This document shows positions 7,075-12,703 of a DNA stretch of 12,703 bases, one piece after another. The number at the start of each line of letters is the position of its first letter. Position 1 is the first letter of the stretch. Origin of the DNA: Actinomycetota bacterium (lineage in GTDB: Bacteria; Actinomycetota; Actinomycetes; Actinomycetales; Microbacteriaceae); assembly GCA_009703445.1 (NCBI GenBank), contig WLGA01000020.1, forward strand, positions 1 to 12,703, given 5' to 3'. Below the pieces are notes generated by a model, which saw only the letters and a list, made by a program, of their open reading frames with translations, was not told the DNA's origin and searched no databases. The translations under genes and the position numbers were made by a program.

Positions 7075-8277
7075 ATGCTACGTTGGATCACCGCTGGGGA
7101 GTCGCACGGCCCCGAATTAGTCGCCGTTCTTGAGGGTTTGCCCGCAGGTATCCCAGTCACGACCTCAGAAGTGCAGGCTGCACTCGCGCGTCGTCGTCTC
7201 GGTTATGGCCGCGGTGCCCGCATGAAGTTCGAACAAGACGAAGTATCGCTTAGTGGTGGCGTGCGTCACGGTCTCACCATGGGTGGCCCGGTTGCAATCA
7301 CCGTCGGCAACACCGAATGGCCAAAGTGGCAAGATGTCATGTCTGCAGACCCGGTGGCTCCTGAAAAACTAACCGGTGCCCGCGCTGAAGCTCTAACCCG
7401 CCCACGACCAGGTCATGCTGATTTCACCGGTATGCAGAAGTACGGCTTCCTTGATTCTCGCCCTGTTCTAGAGCGCGCAAGCGCACGCGAGACCGCTGCG
7501 CGAGTAGCCCTAGGCGCCGTTGCATCCTCTTTCTTGAACGAGCTCGGTATTCAACTGGTCACACACACAGTTGGCATTGGCCCGGTTATGGCTCCACTTG
7601 GTTCAGCCATCCCGGCTCCTTCTGATGTAGCGATGCTTGATGAAGACCCAATGCGTTGCTTCGACAAGACCGTCTCTGCAGCAATGGTTGCCGAAGTCGA
7701 CGAATGCCACAAGGATGGCGACACTCTTGGTGGCGTAGTCGAAACTTTGGTCTACGGACTACCTCCTGGCCTGGGCACTTTCGTTCACTGGGATCGCCGT
7801 CTTGATTCACAGTTGGCTGCCGCTTTGATGGGCATTCAGGCAATCAAGGGTGTTGAGGTTGGTGACGGTTTTGAGACCGCCCGCCGCCGCGGTTCGGTTG
7901 CACACGATGAGCTAGAGCGCGATGCAGACGGCGTCGTTCGACGCCTATCCGGTCGTGCCGGTGGAGTCGAAGGTGGCATGAGCAACGGTGACGTGCTTCG
8001 CGTCCGCGCTGCCATGAAACCAATCTCGACCATCCCGAAGGCTTTGGCCACTGTTGACGTCGCAACCGGCGAGGCAGCCAAGGCCCACCACCAGCGCTCA
8101 GATGTCTGTGCAGTTCCGGCCGCCGGAGTAGTTGCCGAGGCAATGGTTGCTCTTGTGATTGCTAACTCTGTTCTCGAAAAGTTCGGTGGCGACTCAGTTG
8201 CTGAAACCAAGCGAAACCTGAAGAGCTACCTAGACAACATCCCAGCAGTTCTAACTTCATTCGACGCACCAGCCTAA
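7075..8277 (+). CDS. aroC: Chorismate synthase
   Basis: Converts 5-enolpyruvylshikimate-3-phosphate to chorismate with reduced FMN, the last step of the shikimate pathway. The 400 residues are typical of the actinobacterial enzyme. The N-terminus MLRWITAGESHGPELVAVLEG carries the first family signature with H11. The GYGRGARMKFEQD stretch and RPGHADF with H114 follow, matching the two catalytic histidines of the family. SNGDVLRVRAAMKPIST and HHQRSDVCAVPAAG near the C-terminus are the remaining signatures. The gap of 46 bases before it is the only sizeable break within the mltG-to-aroB block, and no Shine-Dalgarno is visible (see the candidate leaderless promoter). aroK follows after four bases. 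Assignment is certain from the motifs. Confidence 0.98.
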   Translation: MLRWITAGESHGPELVAVLEGLPAGIPVTTSEVQAALARRRLGYGRGARMKFEQDEVSLSGGVRHGLTMGGPVAITVGNTEWPKWQDVMSADPVAPEKLTGARAEALTRPRPGHADFTGMQKYGFLDSRPVLERASARETAARVALGAVASSFLNELGIQLVTHTVGIGPVMAPLGSAIPAPSDVAMLDEDPMRCFDKTVSAAMVAEVDECHKDGDTLGGVVETLVYGLPPGLGTFVHWDRRLDSQLAAALMGIQAIKGVEVGDGFETARRRGSVAHDELERDADGVVRRLSGRAGGVEGGMSNGDVLRVRAAMKPISTIPKALATVDVATGEAAKAHHQRSDVCAVPAAGVVAEAMVALVIANSVLEKFGGDSVAETKRNLKSYLDNIPAVLTSFDAPA

Positions 8278-8281
8278 GCAA

Positions 8282-8782
8282 GTGTCAAAGTCGAGCGACA
8301 CCATTGTTCTGATCGGCCCCATGGGGGTTGGCAAGACAACGATTGGTCGAAAGCTGGCCAAAGCACTAAAGCTGCCTTTCATTGACACCGACAACCTGAT
8401 CAGCGACGAGCACGGACCCATCCCAGCGATCTTCGAAGAGCGTGGGGAACCAACCTTTAGAAGGCTGGAAGAAGAGGCACTGGAAAAGGCGATTCGCGAG
8501 AGTGCAGTTGTTGCAACCGGAGGAGGCGCAGTGATCAGCGCGCTGACCAGGAAGCGACTCAAGGACGTCACCGTGGTTTACCTATCGACCGATGGAAAAC
8601 ACATCGCCTCGAGATTGAAGAACGGTAACCGGCCATTGATTCAGAATGGCGTCGAAGACTGGCGAAGAATCTACGCGGAACGTAAGCCTCTCTATGTCGA
8701 AACCGCAGACTTCGAAATCAACACCAGCGGGCAACCGATCAGTGCAAGCATTCAAGACATCATCGAGAAACTAGGCAAGTAA
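8282..8782 (+). CDS. aroK: Shikimate kinase
   Basis: Phosphorylates shikimate at the 3-hydroxyl with ATP, the fifth step of the pathway. The 166 residues match the small single-domain family. The Walker A loop is GPMGVGKTT (12-20). The shikimate site shows D35 and D37 in DTD, R60 in PTFRRLE and GGG at 80-82. R117 in the lid (NRPL) and R134 in YAERKPLY complete the active site. The start is GTG four bases after aroC, without a clear Shine-Dalgarno, so it is probably coupled to aroC. The stop TAA shares one base with the aroB ATG (TAATG). Leucine codons are mostly CTG here, unlike rpsD and efp. Nothing is missing. Confidence 0.97.
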   Translation: MSKSSDTIVLIGPMGVGKTTIGRKLAKALKLPFIDTDNLISDEHGPIPAIFEERGEPTFRRLEEEALEKAIRESAVVATGGGAVISALTRKRLKDVTVVYLSTDGKHIASRLKNGNRPLIQNGVEDWRRIYAERKPLYVETADFEINTSGQPISASIQDIIEKLGK

Positions 8783-9864
8783 TGTCAAAAAACAAGGTCA
8801 TTCAAGTTAAGGGCGTTGACCCTTACGACATCGTCATCGGTCGCGCGCTTCTTGGTGAAGTTGGTGCCGCCCTCGGCACTGCGGTGAAAAAGGTTTTGAT
8901 CATTCACCCGGTCGGTTTGGCAGCATCAGCCGAGTTGCTCAAGTCGACTCTGGATGGTCAGGGGTACGAGACGATTCTCGCGGGAGTTCCTGATAGCGAG
9001 GATGCCAAGCGAGTGGAAGTTGCAGCGTTTTGCTGGGGCATTCTGGGCCAGTCTGACTTCACTCGAAGCGACGCGGTCATTGGCTTCGGGGGCGGCTCAA
9101 CCACTGACCTAGCCGGGTTCGTGGCTGCCACCTGGTTGCGCGGAGTGAAACTCATCCAGGTTCCAACCACCCTTTTGGCAATGGTTGACGCAGCAATCGG
9201 CGGAAAAACGGGCATCAACACTGCCGAGGGCAAGAACCTGGTCGGCTGCTTCTATGCGCCGGCTGCCGTAATCATTGACCTAGATACCCTCGAATCTCTG
9301 CCTAAGAACGAGATTCTTGCCGGCTTCGGTGAAGTGGTCAAGTATGGCTTCATCGCCGATGAGCGCATCCTGGAACTTATCGAAGAAGACGTTGCAGTCG
9401 CCACCGACTCCAAGTCGGAAGTTTTTGCCGAACTCATCGAACGTTCGGTAGCCATCAAGGCTCGTGTCGTAGGGGAGGACTTCAAGGAGGCTGGCCTTCG
9501 CGAGATTCTCAACTACGGGCACACACTCGGTCACGCAATCGAGCTTGCCGAGCGCTACAAGTGGCGTCACGGCGCCGCGATTTCAATCGGTATGGTCTTC
9601 GTCGCCGAACTGGCCCGCCTGGCAGGTCGCCTGAGCGACGAGGCAGTCGATCGACACCGCAGCGTTCTGAACTTGATTGGCCTGCCAACCGAATACAAGG
9701 CAGAGAAGTGGGACCAATTGGTAGCCACAATGCAGCGCGACAAAAAGTCACGCGCTGGAACACTTCGATTCGTAGTGCTCGACGCGGTTGGCAAACCGAC
9801 CATTATGGCCGCGCCTGCGCCTGAGTTGCTGCACGCTGCGTTCCAAGAGATTGTCGCCGGCTAG
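8782..9864 (+). CDS. aroB: 3-Dehydroquinate synthase
   Basis: Cyclises DAHP to 3-dehydroquinate using bound NAD and a divalent metal, the second step of the shikimate pathway. The 360 residues equal the usual length. The NAD-binding GFGGGSTTD starts at 101, and the VPTTLLAMVDAAIGGKTGIN signature follows. The metal ligands are E184 in GFGEVVKYG, H247 in NYGHTLGHA and H263 in RHGAA, the same set as in E. coli AroB to within one position. It starts on the last base of the aroK stop, a coupling junction; only a weak AGG is seen upstream. aroQ follows after 15 bases. The related 2-deoxy-scyllo-inosose synthases share the fold, but the context settles this as AroB. Confidence 0.97.
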   Translation: MSKNKVIQVKGVDPYDIVIGRALLGEVGAALGTAVKKVLIIHPVGLAASAELLKSTLDGQGYETILAGVPDSEDAKRVEVAAFCWGILGQSDFTRSDAVIGFGGGSTTDLAGFVAATWLRGVKLIQVPTTLLAMVDAAIGGKTGINTAEGKNLVGCFYAPAAVIIDLDTLESLPKNEILAGFGEVVKYGFIADERILELIEEDVAVATDSKSEVFAELIERSVAIKARVVGEDFKEAGLREILNYGHTLGHAIELAERYKWRHGAAISIGMVFVAELARLAGRLSDEAVDRHRSVLNLIGLPTEYKAEKWDQLVATMQRDKKSRAGTLRFVVLDAVGKPTIMAAPAPELLHAAFQEIVAG

Positions 9865-9867
9865 CGA

Positions 9868-9879
9868 TAACCTAGAGCC
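9868..9879 (+). promoter_or_regulatory. Candidate leaderless promoter for aroQ
   Basis: TAACCT (9868-9873) matches the TANNNT -10 pattern and ends six bases before the aroQ ATG. This is the geometry of leaderless transcripts in Actinobacteria. aroQ has no convincing Shine-Dalgarno. The element sits just after the aroB stop (9862-9864). Readthrough from aroB remains possible, so this may be an extra internal promoter or chance. Confidence 0.35.
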
Positions 9880-10314
9880 ATGCAAAAAGTACTAGTCCTC
9901 AACGGCCCAAACCTGGCACGTCTTGGTTCACGCGAACCCGACATCTATGGTTCAACCAACTACGAGGGTCTAGTGGCTGCTGTCACCGGGCTGGGTGCAG
10001 AACTTGGTCTGAGTGTCGATGTTCGTCAGACCGATAGCGAATCAGAGCTGATTGGGTGGCTTCACGAAGCCGTGGACGGCGGCCTTGACGTCGTGCTGAA
10101 CCCAGCAGCGTTCACCCACTACTCATACGCACTTCGCGATGCCGCGGTTCAGGTCACCAAGAGTGGCAAGAAGCTGATCGAAGTTCACCTGAGCAACCCG
10201 CACACTCGCGAGGAATTCCGCCACACCAGCGTCATCTCAGGAGTAGCAACCGGCGTCATCGCAGGCTTTGGCCTGACCTCATACTTGCTCGCCCTTTCGG
10301 CTATCGCAAGCTAA
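9880..10314 (+). CDS. aroQ: 3-Dehydroquinate dehydratase, type II
   Basis: Dehydrates 3-dehydroquinate to 3-dehydroshikimate, the third step of the pathway, by the type II (dodecamer-forming) mechanism unrelated to AroD. The 144 residues match the family. The start NGPNLARLG is the type II signature. R18 and the catalytic Y23 lie in SREPDIYG. N74 and H80 are in NPAAFTHYSYALRDA, and H103 is in EVHLSNPH. A conserved arginine, R110, follows in HTREEFRH. It is the last of the shikimate genes here, 15 bases after aroB. A hairpin with a T tract lies 35 bases downstream and probably ends the block. Confidence 0.97.
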   Translation: MQKVLVLNGPNLARLGSREPDIYGSTNYEGLVAAVTGLGAELGLSVDVRQTDSESELIGWLHEAVDGGLDVVLNPAAFTHYSYALRDAAVQVTKSGKKLIEVHLSNPHTREEFRHTSVISGVATGVIAGFGLTSYLLALSAIAS

Positions 10315-10333
10315 GTAAAATCAACGCGCTTCA

Positions 10334-10341
10334 GTTAGACT
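10334..10341 (+). promoter_or_regulatory. Candidate -10 element upstream of efp (GTTAGACT)
   Basis: GTTAGACT contains TAGACT (10336-10341), which fits the actinobacterial TANNNT -10 pattern. The identical eight bases occur upstream of pyrR at 11410-11417. No good -35 is visible. If used, transcription would begin near 10348, just at the hairpin at 10349-10375, which would then lie in the efp leader. Confidence 0.35.
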
Positions 10342-10348
10342 GTTAGGC

Positions 10349-10375
10349 GCAGGGATTCCATCCCGCTATTTTTTT
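10349..10375 (+). terminator. Intrinsic terminator or attenuator between aroQ and efp
   Basis: A stem of seven base pairs is formed by GC (10349-10350) plus GGGAT (10352-10356) against ATCCC (10360-10364) plus GC (10365-10366). A10351 is bulged and the loop is TCC. After TA comes a run of seven T (10369-10375). This is a textbook intrinsic terminator and the clearest in the window. It most simply ends the shikimate block. Because the candidate efp -10 lies upstream of it, it could also act as an attenuator of efp. Confidence 0.65.
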
Positions 10376-10410
10376 GCAACAAAACCTAAACCTTGAAAAG
10401 AGTGATTGTC

Positions 10411-10974
10411 ATGGCAACTTCAAACGACTTGAAGAACGGCATGGTCCTAAACATCGAAGGTCAGCTATGGGCTGTCGTCGAGTTCCAGCACGTAAAGCCT
10501 GGCAAGGGCGCTGCGTTCGTTCGTTCGAAGCTCAAGAACGTTCTAACCGGCAAGGTTGTTGACCGCACCTTCAACGCTGGCGTAAAGATTGAGACCGCTA
10601 ACGTCGACAAGCGCAACATGACTTATCTATACAACGATGGCGACGGGTTCATCTTCATGGATGCCGACACCTTCGACCAGGTTTCACTCTCAGAGGCAAC
10701 CGTTGGCGACGCAGTCAACTACCTACTTGAGAATCAGGAAGCTACCGTTGCAATGCACGAGGGCAACCCAATCTACGTAGAACTTCCAGCATCAGTAGTG
10801 CTTGAGATCACCTACACCGAGCCTGGCCTTCAGGGCGACCGCTCATCAGGTGGCACCAAGCCTGCAACCGTAGAGACCGGCCTTCAGATTCAGGTCCCTC
10901 TATTCGTTGACAACGGCACCCGCGTCCGCGTAGACACCCGCACCGGTGACTACCTTGGCCGCGTAACCGACTAA
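10411..10974 (+). CDS. efp: Translation elongation factor P
   Basis: Binds the ribosome between the P and E sites and relieves stalling at polyproline stretches. The 187 residues, in three beta-barrel domains, are the normal size. The start is set at ATG 10411 (MATSNDLKNG), which matches the usual actinobacterial N-terminus. An in-frame TTG at 10393 would add six residues and is less likely. The tip loop of domain I reads HVKPGKGAAF with K32 at the position modified in many bacteria. The C-terminal signature GLQGDRSSGGTKPATVETG and the ending YLGRVTD are family-typical. AAAGAG at 10397-10402 is only a weak Shine-Dalgarno. Leucine codons are mainly CTA (6) and CTT (6) out of 15, as in rpsD, suggesting high expression. 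nusB follows after four bases. Confidence 0.97.
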   Translation: MATSNDLKNGMVLNIEGQLWAVVEFQHVKPGKGAAFVRSKLKNVLTGKVVDRTFNAGVKIETANVDKRNMTYLYNDGDGFIFMDADTFDQVSLSEATVGDAVNYLLENQEATVAMHEGNPIYVELPASVVLEITYTEPGLQGDRSSGGTKPATVETGLQIQVPLFVDNGTRVRVDTRTGDYLGRVTD

Positions 10975-10978
10975 TCAG

Positions 10979-11398
10979 TTGAGCGCTAGAACTAAGGCAC
11001 GCAAGCGTGCCGTTGACGCAGTCTTCGCGGCTGACCTGCGAAAGATCTCTCCGCTAACCCTTCTTGACGAAGTTGCCGCGCTTACGTCAGATCGACAGAA
11101 CCAGGATGAAATCTTCGGCTACGCTCGCCAGATCGTGAACGGCGTTATCGAGAACTACGACGAGATCGATGATCTTCTCGACACGTATTCTCAAGGCTGG
11201 GCCATCGACCGCATGCCGAATCTCGACCGCGCTATTTTGCGCTGTGCAGTGTGGGAAATCATGCACAACGAAGATGTACCTGACGCCGTTGCGATCAACG
11301 AAGCTGTAGAGATGGCCAAGGAGTTGTCTACCGATGACTCTGGTTCATTCATCAACGGATTGCTTTCAAGGATTTCGGCCACCAAGGCTGCCAAGTAA
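10979..11398 (+). CDS. nusB: Transcription antitermination/termination protein NusB
   Basis: All-helical RNA-binding protein that, with NusE (S10), binds boxA RNA and supports antitermination of rRNA operons. The 139 residues are typical. The start MSARTKARKRAVDAVFAADL is the standard N-terminus of the actinobacterial protein. RMPNLDRAILRCAVWEI in the middle and VAINEAVEMAKEL followed by FINGLLSRI are the conserved helices. The start codon is TTG, four bases after the efp stop, with no clear Shine-Dalgarno, so translation probably depends on efp. The efp-nusB pair is common in Gram-positive genomes. The 69-base gap that follows holds the pyrR control region. Confidence 0.95.
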   Translation: MSARTKARKRAVDAVFAADLRKISPLTLLDEVAALTSDRQNQDEIFGYARQIVNGVIENYDEIDDLLDTYSQGWAIDRMPNLDRAILRCAVWEIMHNEDVPDAVAINEAVEMAKELSTDDSGSFINGLLSRISATKAAK

Positions 11399-11409
11399 CT
11401 TGCACCACT

Positions 11410-11417
11410 GTTAGACT
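11410..11417 (+). promoter_or_regulatory. Candidate -10 element for the pyr operon (GTTAGACT)
   Basis: TAGACT (11412-11417) within GTTAGACT fits the TANNNT pattern and repeats the sequence found before efp. The predicted transcription start, about 11424, lies just before the hairpin at 11428-11460, so the whole short leader would be the PyrR element. A clear -35 is not seen. Confidence 0.45.
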
Positions 11418-11427
11418 CTTACAAACA

Positions 11428-11462
11428 TCCTTTAAGACCGTCCAGAGAGGCGGAGAAGGAGG
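11428..11462 (+). promoter_or_regulatory. PyrR-binding RNA hairpin that can cover the pyrR Shine-Dalgarno
   Basis: The loop UCCAGAGAGG (11441-11450) is the conserved core of PyrR-binding loops. CCG (11438-11440) pairs with CGG (11451-11453). A purine-rich internal loop (AAGA near 11434-11437 opposite AG at 11454-11455) follows, as in known PyrR sites. The lower stem pairs TCCTT (11428-11432) with AAGGA (11456-11460), which is part of the Shine-Dalgarno AAGGAGG (11456-11462). No terminator hairpin is present. PyrR bound with UMP should therefore stabilise a fold that blocks translation, as described for mycobacterial pyrR. The element is seen directly; the mechanism is inferred. Confidence 0.8.
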
Positions 11463-11467
11463 TGGGC

Positions 11468-12022
11468 GTGTCCGCACGCACCGTCTTGAGCAGCGACGAC
11501 ATCGATCGCGCGGTTACCCGCATTGCTCATGAAATTCTCGAAGCCAACACTGCAATGCAGAAGAGTGGCACCTCAAACCTCGTAATCCTAGGCATTCCCA
11601 CTCGCGGAGTCATGCTCGCCGAACGCATCGCGAAAGTAATCGCCCGGAATGAGCCCGGAACAGACATTTCTCAGCTTCTTGGCCGGCTCGACATCACCAT
11701 GTATCGAGACGATTTGGCAACGAATCCGACTCGCGCAGTCACCGAAACCCTCATCCCAAGCCAAGGAATCGATGACAAGGTTGTCGTCTTGGTAGATGAC
11801 GTTTTGTTCAGCGGTCGCACCATCCGGGCTGCTCTCGACGCTCTGAATGACTTTGGACGTCCGCGAGCCGTGAAGCTGGCTGTTCTGGTTGACAGAGGCC
11901 ACCGTGAGTTGCCTATCCGTGCCGATTTCGTGGGTAAGAACCTGCCAACCGCGCGCGAAGAACGTATCAACGTCCACCTGACCGAATCGGATGCAGAGAA
12001 CTCGGTGGTAATCGAATCATGA
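11468..12022 (+). CDS. pyrR: PyrR bifunctional pyrimidine operon regulator / uracil phosphoribosyltransferase
   Basis: RNA-binding regulator of pyrimidine synthesis that senses UMP against PRPP; many members also have weak uracil phosphoribosyltransferase activity. The start is set at GTG 11468 (MSARTVLSS), giving 184 residues, because the Shine-Dalgarno AAGGAGG (11456-11462) lies five bases before it. The in-frame GTG at 11462 overlaps that Shine-Dalgarno and is unlikely. The PRPP-binding loop VVLVDDVLFSGRTIRAALDAL has the DD pair at 110-111. The ILGIPTRGVMLAERIA stretch and the VLVDRGHRELPIRADFVG stretch are also family signatures. A PyrR-binding hairpin lies directly upstream, so autoregulation is likely. 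The stop overlaps the pyrB start by four bases (ATGA). Confidence 0.96.
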   Translation: MSARTVLSSDDIDRAVTRIAHEILEANTAMQKSGTSNLVILGIPTRGVMLAERIAKVIARNEPGTDISQLLGRLDITMYRDDLATNPTRAVTETLIPSQGIDDKVVVLVDDVLFSGRTIRAALDALNDFGRPRAVKLAVLVDRGHRELPIRADFVGKNLPTAREERINVHLTESDAENSVVIES

Positions 12023-12703
12023 TCAAGTACCTACTTTCAGCCGGCGACCTAACCCGCGATCAGGCCATCGAAATCCTCGATATCGCAGAAGGTATGGCCG
12101 ACGTCAACGAACGCGAGATCAAGAAGCTGCCTACCCTTCGCGGCAAGACAGTGGTCAACCTATTCTTCGAGGATTCAACCCGAACTCGCATCTCTTTTGA
12201 GCTTGCGGCTAAGCGACTATCTGCCGACGTAATCAACTTCTCGGCGAAGGGCTCGAGCGTCTCGAAGGGTGAAAGCCTCAAAGACACCGCTCAAACCCTG
12301 GAGGCCATGGGCGCAGATGCGGTCGTTATCCGTCACCCGGCTAGCGGCGCTGCCAATGTCTTGGCACACAGCGGTTGGATCAACGGTGCAATCGTCAATG
12401 CTGGCGACGGAACGCACGAGCACCCGACTCAGGCTCTGCTCGACGCATTCACGATGCGCAAGCGCATTCACGGAGCCAATTCGAAGGGCAAGGCGCTCGA
12501 AGGCCTAAAGGTCGCGATCGTTGGAGATGTGCTGCATTCTCGCGTTGCCCGCTCAAACCTGTTGCTGCTCAACACCTTGGGAGCCGAAGTTCACTTCGTT
12601 GCACCACCGACCCTGCTTCCGGCAAACCCAAGCAACTGGAAGGCGAAGTTGCACTATTCGCTCGATGAGACTCTTCAGCTCGAGAAGCCAGATGTAGTCA
12701 TGA
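12019..12703 (+). CDS. pyrB: Aspartate carbamoyltransferase catalytic subunit, 5' part
   Basis: Condenses carbamoyl phosphate with aspartate, the committed step of UMP synthesis. 228 codons are visible from ATG 12019 and the frame runs off the window end without a stop, so roughly three quarters of a usual 305-315-residue enzyme is seen. STRTR (53-57) in FFEDSTRTRISFE is the carbamoyl-phosphate site. K83 in SSVSKGESLKDT is the loop lysine supplied by the neighbouring subunit. H135 begins HPTQALLD, and VAIVGDVLHSRVARSN opens the aspartate domain. The start overlaps the pyrR stop (ATGA), so pyrB is translationally coupled to pyrR and should share its control. Ornithine carbamoyltransferase is excluded by the HPTQALLD context and the operon. 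Confidence 0.97.
   Translation, partial: MIKYLLSAGDLTRDQAIEILDIAEGMADVNEREIKKLPTLRGKTVVNLFFEDSTRTRISFELAAKRLSADVINFSAKGSSVSKGESLKDTAQTLEAMGADAVVIRHPASGAANVLAHSGWINGAIVNAGDGTHEHPTQALLDAFTMRKRIHGANSKGKALEGLKVAIVGDVLHSRVARSNLLLLNTLGAEVHFVAPPTLLPANPSNWKAKLHYSLDETLQLEKPDVVM

Noticed and set aside
7836..8210. Open frame of 124 codons on the - strand inside aroC
   Set aside because: Its low-complexity Ser/Thr/Ala/Arg composition is what the complement of a codon-biased gene yields, with no motif. The same holds for the other antisense frames in alaS, aroK, aroB and pyrR.
10393..10410. efp start at TTG 10393
   Set aside because: It adds MKRVIV before the standard MATSND N-terminus and uses a poorer start codon; ATG 10411 fits the family.
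11462..11467. pyrR start at GTG 11462
   Set aside because: This codon overlaps the Shine-Dalgarno AAGGAGG; GTG 11468 has correct spacing and gives the usual N-terminus.
12375..12668. Open frame of 97 codons on the + strand inside pyrB
   Set aside because: It is a shadow in another frame of pyrB, whose own frame carries the HPTQALLD and other family motifs.
1..12703. Search for mobile elements, CRISPR arrays, tRNA or rRNA genes, phage or defence genes and T-box elements
   Set aside because: None seen by reading. Nearly all of the window is accounted for by core genes of uniform style, with no long repeats and no transposase or integrase motifs.

Overview
This is a core-chromosome segment of an actinobacterium. 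The S4, AroQ, EF-P and NusB proteins read like those of Microbacteriaceae. The base composition, mid-50s percent GC by eye, is low for that family and resembles the small-genome freshwater 'Luna' lineages such as Rhodoluna and Aquiluna. The family placement is an inference from remembered protein similarity and gene order; the genus is a guess. All genes lie on the + strand, they are tightly packed, and neither end of the window is a natural boundary.

Layout: the 3' part of rarA (1-573); a 214-base gap with a promoter and a strongly folded leader; rpsD; a DUF948 membrane protein; a small unrecognised protein; alaS; ruvX; mltG; aroE; aroC; aroK; aroB; aroQ; a terminator-like hairpin; efp; nusB; a PyrR-type RNA element; pyrR; and the 5' part of pyrB, which runs off the end. 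Junctions are mostly overlaps or gaps of 2 to 24 bases. The only larger gaps lie before rpsD (214), aroC (46), efp (96) and pyrR (69).

The genes fall into four groups. The first covers translation and envelope functions: ribosomal protein S4, alanyl-tRNA synthetase, the RuvX rRNA-processing nuclease and the MltG transglycosylase. The second is a nearly complete shikimate block: AroB (step 2), AroQ (step 3), AroE (step 4), AroK (step 5) and AroC (step 7). The first enzyme (DAHP synthase) and AroA (EPSP synthase) are absent here. The third is EF-P with the antitermination factor NusB. The fourth is the start of the pyrimidine operon, pyrR-pyrB.

I found no mobile element, CRISPR array, tRNA, phage gene or defence system, and nothing that looks like a new multi-gene system. 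The interest is in regulatory RNA and DNA. The best case is a PyrR-binding hairpin whose lower stem can cover the pyrR Shine-Dalgarno. Next is a multi-hairpin leader in front of rpsD. Others are a terminator or attenuator before efp, two candidate leaderless promoters (aroC, aroQ), and an unusual preference for the leucine codon CTA in highly expressed genes.
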